From Cristatella mucedo (taxonomy: Eukaryota; Bryozoa; Phylactolaemata; Cristatellidae): a stretch of DNA of 64,000 nucleotides. Shown piece after piece: positions 1 through 9,776 of this stretch. The position numbers were made by a program, and so were the translations under genes. The DNA lies in the NCBI GenBank assembly GCA_009760855.2, contig WPIO01000110.1:62001-126000 (forward strand), written 5' to 3'. The notes under the pieces are model-generated. The model did no database searches and was not told where the DNA came from. It saw only the letters and a program-made list of their open reading frames with translations. The first letter of the stretch is position 1. The number at the start of each line of letters is the position of its first letter.

Positions 1-562
1 ATCAAAATCATAAATTGTTGGTATTCTTACAGTCCCAGCAACAACACAATCTTTAGGAATATCATCACAATTCAATCCAGGTACAAATTATTTCAAATTC
101 ACTATAAAAACATCTACTTAATTTTAGTGCATGTAATCCTAATAAACATTGAGCCAAGTATTGTTTTGGAATACAATCTTCCACTATACTTTTAGACCAC
201 AAACACTTTATCTCAATTAATGTATCTTCATCTATAATACCATCTGGAGAATATCTATAAACACCATCACTAGTAAAGCAATCATTTGCATTTTTAATAG
301 TTTTATCAAATTTTATTTCTAAATATTTAGCCGCTATTGGCTCGAATACCTTACCAAATAACATTTGTGCAAATCTCATTGGTTGAGAATTAGCAATATA
401 TTTTTTTACTTTTCTATTAGCAATTAGTTCTATATCACAATCAGTTTGACTACCAAAAACCATATCATTTCCTAACACAGAATACACTTCTGATCCACCT
501 ATATTTAAACTCATAGATCTCTTCCATTCATCAGACCCTTGAATAAAATTCGTTTTTTGCAT
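1..562 (-). pseudogene. YqaJ/lambda-exonuclease-type nuclease, frameshifted and running off the window edge
   Basis: The main open stretch (65-562) has the three YqaJ-family signatures: GKVFEPIA (about residues 70-77), YSPDGIID with the metal-binding Asp (about 104-111), and IEIKCLW with the E-x-K pair (about 116-122). These nucleases degrade or process double-stranded DNA ends and often work in viral recombination. The reading frame shifts near 70-110: a second frame continues coherently through position 1, so the C-terminus is off-window. The start at 562 is preceded by an AT-rich TATATTT stretch. Family assignment is strong; activity is doubtful because of the break. Confidence 0.85.
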
Positions 563-585
563 TATATTTAGTTATTATAATTTTA

Positions 586-2092
586 TTAAAAATCTTTTCC
601 ATCATACACCATATTACCTTTAGTGCAAGTGAAATTAGCGCCACTTCCTTTAGAAGTAAGCTCAGCACTATTCTCACATATGGTCAAGTAATGGACCACT
701 ATTGTTGGAGGATTAGGTGTTGGTAAAGCACTATTGAACTCAACAGTTACATCAAGTCTAGAAGTTAGTCTAACTGGCTCATCATTGTATTGCAAATCAA
801 CGACACGAATAGGATAAAGTGTTAACCACTCAGGATAACTAATTCCAACGGGCTCAGTAACTTCATTAAGACCAAGATATTGTTTTCTGAAAGTTGTAAA
901 ATCCATATATGCTTGTGCACACTTTCCAAGTTTTTGTAGACTAGATCTTGGAACTGTAGGATATTGTTTAGAACCATTAGCTGATAATGAAACATTTTTA
1001 ATATCACAATGATTGTAAGTACAAGGATTACCAGTGTAATCATCATATTTATTAACATTTTGAGCTGCAACGATCAACCATTTAACTTTATCAATTGTAT
1101 TTTGAACTGATAGAGTTTTAGTGAATTTAGTTGCTTGATTAAAATAATAGTAATGTTTTCATAACGTCTAACTCTGCAATTCAACCTTATTTTCTTTGAT
1201 CTCTCACTTGAGATATCTGCAAGTGCTCTTTGAATACTTTCTTTAGGAACTACACATGGAACAACAAGACGCATTTTTGTCATTGCAATTTTGAATGCAT
1301 TCCAAGTTCCATCTGCTGCAGCACCATCAACACCTCTGCCTCTCATAATATTTGCAGCACCAGATGTACCAGTCATTATAGCATCTTTATCAAATCCGCC
1401 AACTCTTGCCATTTCAAGAGTAAATGGAATATTATAAAGAATTGTATTCATATCTGCACAAAAACCAGAAATTCTAGCAAGAGGAAGAGCAGTGCTAAAG
1501 TTTCCAACTTGATCAACATCATATTGTTTATAATTCCTCTTCTAACTACAAATCCAATGTTTGCAGTTGTTGCACCAGCAGCACTAGGATTAACATAAGA
1601 AGTAATACCTGTATACATATCATCAAATCCAGATGCTTCATCCTTTTTCCAACCAGTTGCAAGTCCTTCAGTTCTATTATAGTCATTTGGATAACATAGA
1701 AGTCCCATAAGTGTTGAAACAGATCCAACACCTTGCGCAAGAGGAAGACTTTCAACTTCTTCTGTACCAAGTCTAATTCTCATACTACTAAACATCCAGG
1801 CTCCGGCATTATTAACAAGTCCAACAGAAAGATTTCTTGCAGGAGTACCTAAGTTACCACCAGCTGCAGTTTGAACTTGTAATTGTCCTTCAAGTAAAAG
1901 ATAACCATCAGATAGAACATAACATGTTTGTTGTTCACCAGGTACCATAAAAGTAACAAGTTTACTTGATATACTATCTGTTTCATTTCCATTCACTTGA
2001 TACAACTCTCTGAATTGATAGCCTTTAATTTTATAATTAGGAAACTCAGGATCTCCAAGTTCGAGTATACTATCGATTGGTGCACTTGCCAT
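586..2092 (-). pseudogene. Major capsid protein (double jelly-roll, hexon-like), split across three frames
   Basis: Three consecutive minus-strand stretches form one capsid gene: 1448-2092 (N-terminal part), 1074-1451 (middle) and 586-1077 (C-terminal part). The first has the usual start of Polinton/adintovirus capsid proteins, including a PNYKIKGYQF-like segment and the AGAWMFSSMRIRLG region. The middle has IPFTLEMAR and the last HCDIKNVSLSANG. Total length of about 500 residues is in the family range. Frame changes lie near 1450-1550 and 1075-1160. In a virus this protein trimerises into capsomers. The start codon follows TTTTTTATATAGAGAAGAA. The gene next to it in reading order is a charged coiled-coil protein. 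Confidence 0.85.
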
Positions 2093-2118
2093 TTCTTCTC
2101 TATATAAAAAACTAAAAA

Positions 2119-2712
2119 TTATTTTCGACTTTGAATATATAATCCAGCTCCTATTTTTCGTTTCATATTTCCTCCATATCCATCAAGTCTAGGAGAAGGA
2201 TCAGCTGCTTTAGTGCTAATTACTTTCTCTATTTCTTTATAAGCTTTAGGATCATTCTCTTTAAGAGTCTCTGAGTAATCTTCTACTTCTTCAAGCTTTG
2301 CCTTTCTACCATTTTTAGATTTTTTCTTGGTAACCCTTTCAAGCATAACTTTTTTTAGTTTAAGATCCATCTCTTTCATCTTTCTATCATATTCTTCGTC
2401 TTTTCTTTTTTTCTCAAGCTCATATTCAAGTTCTTTCCTTCTTTTTTCTTCTTCAAGTTTATCATCCATCTCTCTACGTTTAACAGCATAATCTTGATCT
2501 AACTTTTCTTTCTTTGTTTAAAGTTCAGCTAGTTTTCTTGTTTGGTGTATTTCAATACCTTTGTTTGCAATCGTTAATCCTGTATCAACAGCTTTACTTG
2601 TAGTAACTAACACTTTATTAAAGATATCAAGAGCATTATCAAATTTTGCTCCAGATCCTCGATATTTACCTCCATGTATTTTATGATGACCAACTCTTGC
2701 ATAGCTACCCAT
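2119..2712 (-). pseudogene. Small basic virion-type protein plus Lys/Glu-rich coiled coil
   Basis: Two minus-strand stretches are seen. At 2518-2712 lies a 64-residue Gly/His-rich start (MGSYARVGHHKIHGGKYRG). At 2119-2469 lies a 116-residue, strongly charged region dominated by Lys and Glu with heptad-like spacing, predicted as one long coiled coil, ending in a Gly/Lys-rich tail. Codons between them also read as charged residues, so the two may be halves of one gene broken near 2470-2520. The position between capsid and penton-like genes suggests a minor virion component. No family is recognised. Confidence 0.5.
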
Positions 2713-2721
2713 TGCTCTATA

Positions 2722-3628
2722 TTACTTTGAAATTTCTATTGTTGCAACTACATCACTAATTATATTAACAAAATTTCCATTCTGATCGCTTAATCCTATT
2801 TTAAAACTACTTATTGCATCTATATCACCACGTGTTGATAAGTATAATATATTAGGAATATGTAGATCAACCTTTTCATCAGGATTAACATCATCAATAT
2901 CTATAATATATAAAGATGTACATTGTTCTAGATATCCTTTTCTTCTTTCTATATAATTCTTAAATGGATCAACTAAATCACAATCAACACTCATCCATCT
3001 TATTCCTTTATTGTCTGGCAATACCATTTTATTCCATGCTTTAAAAATACCAGCGAAATACATTGCTCGTTCTATTGCTTCATATGGTGTTCCACCTACA
3101 AGAGAACTATCAAATGTTCCTTGTTGATTTGAATTAAAGCCTAATGTATCATCAATAGAACTTACAGCAACGTTAGAATTACTTCCTAACAGAACAACAA
3201 AGTCGCCAGCCGCCACCTGCATTGACAACTCTGTCATCGCTATCAACACTAAATTGTATACCTGTACTATTTCTTTTAGTCGTATCACAAAAAGCACTAA
3301 CCGTTGATGTGGCTGTTGAACCATTTGGAGCAACTATAGTTTTTGGTTGAGGTTCTGATAGTCCTCTATTTAGAGCTGCTGTTATTTTATTTGAATCATA
3401 ATAACCAGGAGCAATTGTAATATATGCTGGTGAGGTATCTGTCATAGTCCACTTAAGCCAAAGTTTATCATTATAATCTTTAATTATATTAGATATTACT
3501 TTATTTGTATAAGTAAATTCTACTCTTCGTAATCCAATTTTATTATAACCTGAATCAGATCCAAGCATAAGAGGTGGATATAGTGTTTTTGATTCTGAAC
3601 TACTAGTTCGTGTTAATCTTATTGACAT
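2722..3628 (-). pseudogene. Penton-like minor capsid protein, copy 1 (one frameshift)
   Basis: Reading starts at 3628 and changes frame near 3180-3240, continuing to 2722 for about 290 residues. The N-terminal half carries YITIAPGYYDSNKITAALNR, the I-x-I-x-P-G-x-Y pattern with a following helix that is common in penton-like single-jelly-roll proteins of Polintons. The second half has an LGF element (about residue 150) and a C-terminal strand rich in DQNGN and VVATIEIS. In a virion this protein would occupy capsid vertices. The start follows AATATAGGAAA. A second homologous gene lies directly upstream. Penton identity is a family-level inference from pattern and position. Confidence 0.6.
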
Positions 3629-3637
3629 TTTCCTATA

Positions 3638-4516
3638 TTAAACTTCGAGAATTTCTATAGCAACTGTAATATTTTGAGAATTAAAATCTATTAGATTTTG
3701 GTTTTGATCAGTAATAGTAATTACTATATCAGAGATAGAATCATTAGCAACATTATGATACTCAATAGTTTTTGGTTCATAAGCTTTTGTCACTGGACTC
3801 CGTGGATGGGCATCATGAGGAAAACTAGCTAAACTAATACTCGTGATTCTTTTCCATTTATAAAACTAGTTCCACTTGCAACCATGTCGCAATTTGTAGC
3901 TATAAAATTGATATTACTAACATACACTTCATTCTCAGAATCAACCTTAGTATTAGGTGTAAAAACGACTGGTGTAATATCAGGATACATCTTTGCAAAG
4001 TCAGCAGTTGAAAGTGTTGTATAAGCAGCAGAAGTAAATCCTAATATAGTAGAAAGAGTAGATTTACTTGCAAGAAAACTCCAACCAACAGGTAATTTAA
4101 TCCATGATTTTGAAGTAGCAGTATCAAGCCCCATTTGAAACTTATCAGTTGTTGCTCCAGATTGTGTAATTGAATTATTAATTGTACCAGCAATTCCAAC
4201 ATTTATATCATCAGTTGTACGACCATATATTCCAGGACTTAATTTAATAGTTTGTTCTGAACCACCAGTAACTCTATAAACAAAAGTATTATTAGTTTCA
4301 GTTATATTTATAATAGATGTAGTTGCAGAAAATTTCTTAAAACAGATCTTAAAAGTTTTTACCTCTTAGTAATATTGGTGTATTAACCCTAGCTCTTAAT
4401 GGATTAGTAGTTCCAGTTATATTGAAAACGTATCCATCTTTACTTGCTTAACTACTTCTTCTAATACTTTCAAGATTCTTTAATATATCACCAGCAATTT
4501 TTACTAAGTCACTCAT
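3638..4516 (-). pseudogene. Penton-like minor capsid protein, copy 2 (several breaks)
   Basis: A paralogue of the neighbouring gene, with the same order of elements: a TPILLRG/PLMLGS-type early strand, an I-K-L-S-P-G-I-Y helix entry, a central LSTILGFTSAAY segment matching the DTLGF segment of copy 1, and a C-terminal DQNQN...VAIEI strand matching copy 1. The longest intact piece is 3829-4134 (101 residues). The start at 4516 follows AATATATAGAA; an in-frame TAA occurs about 22 codons later and other frame changes follow. The ancestor probably duplicated within the element lineage before decay. Confidence 0.55.
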
Positions 4517-4518
4517 TT

Positions 4519-5536
4519 CTATATATTAAATAAAAGTTTGTTTATCTTTGCAACATATTTTTTTGGTGCTTTTCGAGACTTAGCAAGATAATCAACAGCA
4601 GAACTGATTGAACTTATTACACCTCTATTTCCAGCAGCAAGTTCACTTAGCCATACATAGATCAAATTTATCAAGTACTTCTTTTCAGATTTTACAAATA
4701 ATGGAATTATCTCTACTCCTTTTCCAGTGTAAGTAAGATAACTATAAATAAAATTTTCTGTTGGTTTTCTTGATTCCAAAGCTCTTAATTGTGAAAGTAG
4801 AAATATAGCATCAGAATAAAATGATTCTTTACTATCTACTCTAATATTTTCTATAGCACTTCTTACACTATTAGATACTGATCCTTTAGCTTTTATTTTA
4901 TCAAGAATTGTTTATTTTCTTTTAGAATTATATTGTTTCTTTTCTTTTAGAGTATCTGTTTCAGATTCAGGAATAGGTTCTTGAACCGTTTGAACAACTG
5001 GAGAAGGTTATTGAGTAACTTTTGCTTTTCTAATTCTTTTACTAGGTCTCTTACCTGTTGAAGAATTAACATTAAGATGCTCTGCAATTTCCTTTTGAAG
5101 TGAATCAATTGCTTCTCTCACCCCAGGATTAGCAGAATATACAACTTTCTTAGATTTTCCTTCGGCAATAGCAGCCAATCCTTTTTTTTACTATATTAGA
5201 AATATCTACAGGTGCTTTATACTCTAACATTCTTTTTGCTTGTTCATGTTCTTCCATTTAAACTGCAAGTGAAGGTCTAATTCTCTTTAATTTGCTAATA
5301 ACAATATTACCAGAGTTATCAGTTGATTTCTCTAAAGCACGTTCATTTAGCTCATGTTCAACTCTATCTCTTGCTTGCATTTCTGCTTCAATCCTATGCA
5401 CCTCTTGAGAATTATCAAGTATTTCAGCAACACGTAAACTTTCTAAATTAACAAGTTTATTTTCTAAATCTATTGCTTCTTGAACACTTCATCTGTAAGG
5501 TCTGTTCTTACTCGCATATATTTTACCATTAATCAT
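4519..5536 (-). pseudogene. Broken gene for a charged helical protein of about 330 residues
   Basis: The last 86 residues (4519-4779) are intact and helical. Upstream codons back to an ATG at 5536 show Glu/Arg/Lys-rich helical composition but are cut by several stops and frame changes, near 4915, 5010, 5190, 5260 and 5490. The start is preceded by GAATATAGGAGAAA, matching the start-proximal motif of this element. It lies between the ATPase and penton-like genes, an arrangement that suggests a structural or scaffold role. No family is recognised, and the exact gene extent is inferred. Confidence 0.45.
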
Positions 5537-5548
5537 TTTCTCCTATAT

Positions 5549-6217
5549 TCAATTAAAAATAGTTATTAACTGTTTACCTGTATTATCAACTGACCAAAAT
5601 CTTCCTTCATCTTCAGTTTTAGTTAGATCAATAACACAATAACTATATCTTTTCCTTGCACAGGTGTTTACCCATTCTATAAATTGTTTCTTATCAATAT
5701 CACCAACATACGAATCACGAATATATTCTATATCAGTATTATTCTGTTTAAATATTATTATCATATTTATATTATTTCTTATTTCTCTTCTTGGAATATT
5801 AGTAAAACCTTGAGCAAGATAAAATATATTCAAGCCTTTATGTCTTCCTCTAGTTAAGTAATCTAAGATCTTAGATTGATCTTCTGTCATTAAATCATCT
5901 AGTACAAGAGCATTTTTACAATTCTTATATGAATCAACTTCTGGCATATTATCAATTCCTTTAACCCAAGCAAATGCAGGCTTTTCTCTAGTCATTGACG
6001 TAAGACCACGATATAACTTTTGATCTAAACTTGAAGCAATATTAGTACAAGTATCATAATTAACTTTTCCATAAAATATCCAATTCATTACTAACTGAGA
6101 TTTACCTGTTCCGCTAGGTCCAAGAACTAATGATCTAATTGGTACTTTAGGTAATGGTTCTTTATGTCCATTATCCATATCTTGTCCAAAATTGAATGGT
6201 CTAACTTGCAAAGATAT
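5549..6217 (-). CDS. A32/FtsK-HerA-type genome packaging ATPase, start codon apparently lost
   Basis: The Walker A motif is LGPSGTGKS and the Walker B motif ALVLDDLM, about 75 residues later. A following GLNIFYLAQGFTNIPRREIR segment matches the sensor/arginine-finger region of Polinton and NCLDV packaging ATPases. The protein would pump viral DNA into preformed capsids. The open frame extends to 6286, but homology-type sequence (LQVRPFNFG) begins near 6210. The codon in the expected start position (6215-6217) is ATA, right after an ATATAGAAAAA motif, suggesting a mutated ATG. The domain itself is otherwise uninterrupted. The divergent protease gene begins only about 20 bases away. Confidence 0.85.
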   Translation of the reverse strand: MSLQVRPFNFGQDMDNGHKEPLPKVPIRSLVLGPSGTGKSQLVMNWIFYGKVNYDTCTNIASSLDQKLYRGLTSMTREKPAFAWVKGIDNMPEVDSYKNCKNALVLDDLMTEDQSKILDYLTRGRHKGLNIFYLAQGFTNIPRREIRNNINMIIIFKQNNTDIEYIRDSYVGDIDKKQFIEWVNTCARKRYSYCVIDLTKTEDEGRFWSVDNTGKQLITIFN

Positions 6218-6238
6218 TTTTTCTATATTATAATAGAT
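6218..6238. promoter_or_regulatory. Divergent control region between ATPase and protease genes
   Basis: About 21 AT-rich bases separate the presumed starts. Read on the minus strand it contains ATATAGAAAAA beside the lost ATPase start; read on the plus strand ATTATAATAGAT beside the ATG at 6239. Confidence 0.5.
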
Positions 6239-6961
6239 ATGGAAATATATTGTTTGAAGTGTAAAAAATAAACTGATACACTCCATGAAGAGTATGTAGA
6301 AGTAGATAGTACGAAAGGAATGAGGGGAATGCTTAAAGGTATTTGTACTATTTGTAATAGTAAGAAGTCAAAGTTTGTTAAATTGAGAACAAAAGTTGGA
6401 TCTGGAAGAATACAAAACAAATCTGGATCAGGAAGAATACAAAACAAATCTGGTTCTGGAAGAATACAAAACAAACCTGGATCATCTGTTCCAACTCCTG
6501 CCTTATTTGCTGCAATATCAAATACACCTAGTAAAAAATTCTCAGGTAGTAAAGAAAGATATAGTGGTTCTGGAGATAAAGAACAAATGATTGAAGAACT
6601 AAAAAAGACTATTGGACAATTAAAAAAAGTAAAATCATCACCTTTGACTGATATAGAAATAAATAATTATATAAAAGAGTTAGATATAAAGAATTTTAGA
6701 GGTGTCTTTGCAAGAGATGAACTAACAAAACCATTAAGAAATGAACGTCTTATTTGTAATACTGGTGAATCAGAAAAAGCAATATATCATTGGATAGCAC
6801 TTAAAAAAGAAGGAAACAAATGTTTTTACTTTGATTCATTCGGTGCACCACCTTTACCTGAAGTTATAAAATATTTTGGTGTTATACCAACATTTCAGAC
6901 GTTTAAGTTACAAGAACATAATCAAACAGATTGTGGAAGAAGGTGTCTAATCTTTTTATAA
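6239..6961 (+). pseudogene. Zinc ribbon + GSGRIQNK repeats + adenain-like cysteine protease
   Basis: An ATG at 6239 opens a short zinc ribbon (CLKC, later CTIC) of the DUF5679-like type. An in-frame TAA at the eleventh codon separates it from the long open frame starting at 6320. Next come three 9-residue repeats (GSGRIQNKS) and a basic linker. The C-terminal domain has adenovirus-protease (Ulp1-like) features: HWIAL (catalytic His), YFDSFG (acidic residue) and QTDCGRRCLIFL (oxyanion Gln, nucleophile Cys). The open frame ends directly after the Cys motif, earlier than usual for adenain-like domains, probably through a one-base change near 6955. These enzymes mature capsid precursors. Confidence 0.8.
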
Positions 6962-7038
6962 CTAACGCAAGAATCGGATTTTGGATAAACAATGGAATTA
7001 CTAATTTAATTTAAACATTTTCTTTCCCTTGTATAGAA

Positions 7039-7536
7039 ATGGAAACGGAGAATAAAAAATTCGTTGTACTTGAAAATGCTGCAGTCGTAATTCCTAAAGG
7101 AAAACAAGCACGTATTCACATTGAAGAGAAAATTAGTAAAGATTCTAAAACTTACTTCAATGCATGGATGTATATTACAGAAGATATGAGACCTGTACTT
7201 GAAGATATTGCTAATAGAGCAAGTGTGAAGCTTGAATTTAGTGGTTATGATATGAGTGCTCGTTCAACTATTGGTATAAGAATTGCATTTGGTAATAAAG
7301 CAAGTATCTTCTTTGATCAAAAGAACAAACAAATTAAATTTACTAGTGTTGCTGAAATAATTCAAAAGTTTGGTAATGATTTTGCTGTTACTGGAATTCT
7401 AGATGGTTCATATGTTACCAAAGATAGTTGTAACTCAGAAGAAAGACTGAATATTAGATTGAAGATTGATCAAGTTAAAGTTTATAATATAGATAAAAAA
7501 CAATCACAGGATAAATTCAATCCTGCAGATTATTAG
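7039..7536 (+). CDS. Intact 165-residue protein of unknown function
   Basis: This is one of the few uninterrupted genes of the element. The ATG at 7039 follows GTATAGAA. The product starts with a hydrophobic strand and a Lys-rich loop (VVIPKGKQARIHIEEK) and looks like a mixed beta/alpha fold without signal peptide or membrane segment. The tail is Lys/Asp-rich. No catalytic motif is seen. A single-strand-DNA-binding or other replication role is possible given its size, but nothing in the sequence proves it. It sits between the protease (same strand) and the PLA2 gene (converging). Confidence 0.7.
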   Translation: METENKKFVVLENAAVVIPKGKQARIHIEEKISKDSKTYFNAWMYITEDMRPVLEDIANRASVKLEFSGYDMSARSTIGIRIAFGNKASIFFDQKNKQIKFTSVAEIIQKFGNDFAVTGILDGSYVTKDSCNSEERLNIRLKIDQVKVYNIDKKQSQDKFNPADY

Positions 7537-7589
7537 ATACTAAAAACACTTATATAAAACAAAATAAAAATTAGATTAGTTATTTATAT

Positions 7590-8351
7590 CTATTTTTTAC
7601 TTATAGATAACATCTTATCAACAAGAGTTTTAGCATAATTAGTTATCTTACTAATACTTGATGGATTGCTTACTTTATCTTTTAAGAAGTCCATTGCTAT
7701 TTTGCTGTCTAAGATACTTCCACCTATTCCTAAACCTAATTTTGCCTTTGCTGTCATAATGGCAGCAACTGTCTTAGCATCTTCTCTAACGTAAGCAGCT
7801 TGTTTAGGGTCTATTGCAATACGTGCAGCACTCTCAGCAAGAACTAGATCTGATAAATTTCTAATTTCAGTTCTTTTTGGTTCTGGATCATTTGAAGTCT
7901 CTGTGTATGTATGGTCGTGAATTAAAGCACGTGCATCCAAATCATTCACTCCAGTGTAACCCTGTTCCATTCTTTTTTTGAATTGAGTACCTGGCCCGGC
8001 ATAAGAGTATTTCCCAGTATTGTTGAAAGATCCACCTGGAACATGTTCAGATTGAACACCTTTAGGAAGAGGAAGATGAAACTCTCTTCCACCAAATAAT
8101 TTGTTTACTATATCTACGATGCCAGAACCTTGTCTTCTATTTGCTCTCAGTTGATTAAGAGAAATATTAAATTGCAAACCTTTATTAGCACTTCTAGTTT
8201 TTTCTATTTTATTTAGTTGAGTCTTTGTAAGAAGAATTGGAACAGATCCTGTTCAATATGAATGTTTAAGTCTGATTGAAATTGGTTCTGTTGATTTGTG
8301 TATTAGTTTTACTTGATGTTCTGACAATGATAGTTTTGCTTCTTGATACAT
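7590..8351 (-). pseudogene. PLA2-domain virion protein (parvovirus VP1-like phospholipase A2 fold), one nonsense codon
   Basis: The domain at about residues 75-120 has the calcium-loop pattern Y-x-G-P-G-T and, about 25 residues later, the HDHTY active-site helix motif (H-D-x-x-Y), as in the phospholipase A2 domain of parvovirus VP1 and related virion proteins. In those viruses the enzyme breaches endosomal membranes during entry. The long open part is 7590-8177, but coding composition continues upstream to an ATG at 8351, which follows TTATATAGAAAT; one in-frame TGA lies near 8250. The N-terminal extension has an L-T-K-T-Q-type segment like adintovirus/adomavirus virion proteins (inference). 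Key catalytic residues are preserved. Confidence 0.75.
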
Positions 8352-8366
8352 ATTTCTATATAATAA
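8352..8366 (-). promoter_or_regulatory. Start-proximal motif of the PLA2 gene
   Basis: TATTATTATATAGAAAT precedes an ATG at 8351. The motif supports this upstream start rather than the internal ATG at 8177. Confidence 0.5.
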
Positions 8367-8405
8367 TAGTTATTGGAAACAGATAAAAAACACTGTATAA
8401 GAAAA

Positions 8406-8918
8406 ATGTCAATGGATGAAGTTGCTCAATTTAAAGAGAGAGTTCTTGAATTATTGGATTACAATGCATTCACCGGCAAGTTTACTCATACAACTTATCG
8501 TGGAGTTATGATTCCTGGAGATGAAGCTGGATCAATAAATGCTGATGGATGTTGACAAATAAAGATTGACGGAAGAATTATCTCGCACATAGACTTGCAT
8601 TTTTAATAATAACAGGAAGATTTCCACTTAATGAAATAGATCACATTGGTAATAATAAGCTAAATAATTCTTTTATAATTTACGTGAGGCTAATAGATCT
8701 GAGAATAGCAGAAATAAACCAAAACGAGAAGGTTTGACTTCTAAATTTAGATTGGTGTAGATTGGCAAGAGAAACCAAATAAATGGAGAGCATCTATTCG
8801 AATAGATGGAAAAAGTAAGCATTCAGGATTTTTTGATTCGGAAGATGATGCAGCCGTTTCACACGATTTAGCCGCAATAAAGAACCATCTAGAATTCGCA
8901 CGTCTAAACTTTACTTAA
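8406..8918 (+). pseudogene. HNH-AP2 homing-type endonuclease, several frameshifts
   Basis: Starting from ATG 8406 (TATAAGAAAA just before it), the first 50 codons resemble the N-terminus of HNH nucleases found in phages and giant viruses (LLDYNAFTGKFTHTTYRG). After frame changes near 8555-8590, codons give an EIDHIGNN HNH core (about 8633-8656) and NLREAN. After another shift they give an AP2-type DNA-binding domain: KWRASIRIDGKSKHSGFF and AAVSHDLAAIKNH, ending in a stop near 8918. It is a selfish nuclease class that often inserts between genes. The copy is dead as read. Confidence 0.75.
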
Positions 8919-8968
8919 ACTTTAACAGATGATAACAAATTAGTTCGCTACACTGATTTTTAATTACT

Positions 8969-9769
8969 TCATCTTTGTTTTAATTCTACTAACAACTTTT
9001 TAACTTCTCGATCAATTTCCTCTGGTGTTTTCCCTTGTTTGTAAAGAGTACTTAACAACATTGCTGACTCAGCTTTATAGTCGCACGTTTTCTTTCCTCC
9101 GACTTTACTCGCTTCTACTTGTTTAATATCTCTTTTTAATTCCGGAGAATAATCAACTCCTCCGCTTTCTACAAGTGCTCTTCCTTGATCTTGATAATCT
9201 AATCGATTTTGTACTTCTTCTCTTTGAACCTTTCCTGACAGATCAATATAAACTCCTCTATCAATTAGTTTTACCATTTTCTTTAAGTCAGTTATTGCAT
9301 TTGTTAGACGTTCACTTTGTAAAGTTAATGCCTCCATTCTTTGCTCATGTGTTTTCATAGGTAAACTTTTACTAGTAAACATAGTTTGATCCACTAACTT
9401 TTTTATTAGACTTGCAACAGTTACACCAATTGAAATCACTGTACCAGCCGTTCCAACAGCTGCAGCAATCAATCCAACGAGGGCAGGGATTGCAGGAAGA
9501 AACCCCCCCCCCGATCTCACTTCTAAAAAGTTCTTACTCCAAGTTTTAGGATCTAATTGACTTGCGTCCCAATTAACTTCCATTCCAAACACTTCACTTA
9601 AATAAACACTAAGAGCCCAATACCAAGGATAACCACCTTTTTCAGCTGCAAGTAAAACATCATTAATTGCAAGACCTATTTCTAGTGATTCTATCATTTT
9701 ATTTAGTCCTTCTTTTTTCTGATATTGTCTTCCAGAATACCTGTCCATATTTACCACTAGCAATATCAT
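8969..9769 (-). CDS. 266-residue protein with a central membrane-like segment, unknown function
   Basis: The frame is open over 266 codons. The middle has a long hydrophobic stretch rich in Ala, Val, Gly and Ile (FLPAIPALVGLIAAAVG onward), long enough for one or two membrane spans. It is followed by a heptad-rich helical region and a Lys-rich tail. A run of nine C at 9505-9513 encodes Gly just before the hydrophobic part and is a slippage-prone site. Possible starts are ATG 9769 or an internal ATG seven codons later. The order (soluble head, membrane patch, helical tail) would fit a membrane-active virion protein; this is inference. Confidence 0.6.
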   Translation of the reverse strand: MILLVVNMDRYSGRQYQKKEGLNKMIESLEIGLAINDVLLAAEKGGYPWYWALSVYLSEVFGMEVNWDASQLDPKTWSKNFLEVRSGGGFLPAIPALVGLIAAAVGTAGTVISIGVTVASLIKKLVDQTMFTSKSLPMKTHEQRMEALTLQSERLTNAITDLKKMVKLIDRGVYIDLSGKVQREEVQNRLDYQDQGRALVESGGVDYSPELKRDIKQVEASKVGGKKTCDYKAESAMLLSTLYKQGKTPEEIDREVKKLLVELKQR

Positions 9770-9776
9770 CTACTAT

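Noticed and set aside
8969-9769. Pore-forming toxin identity for the membrane-type element protein
   Set aside because: Only a hydrophobic patch and helical tail are visible; no toxin-family motif supports it.
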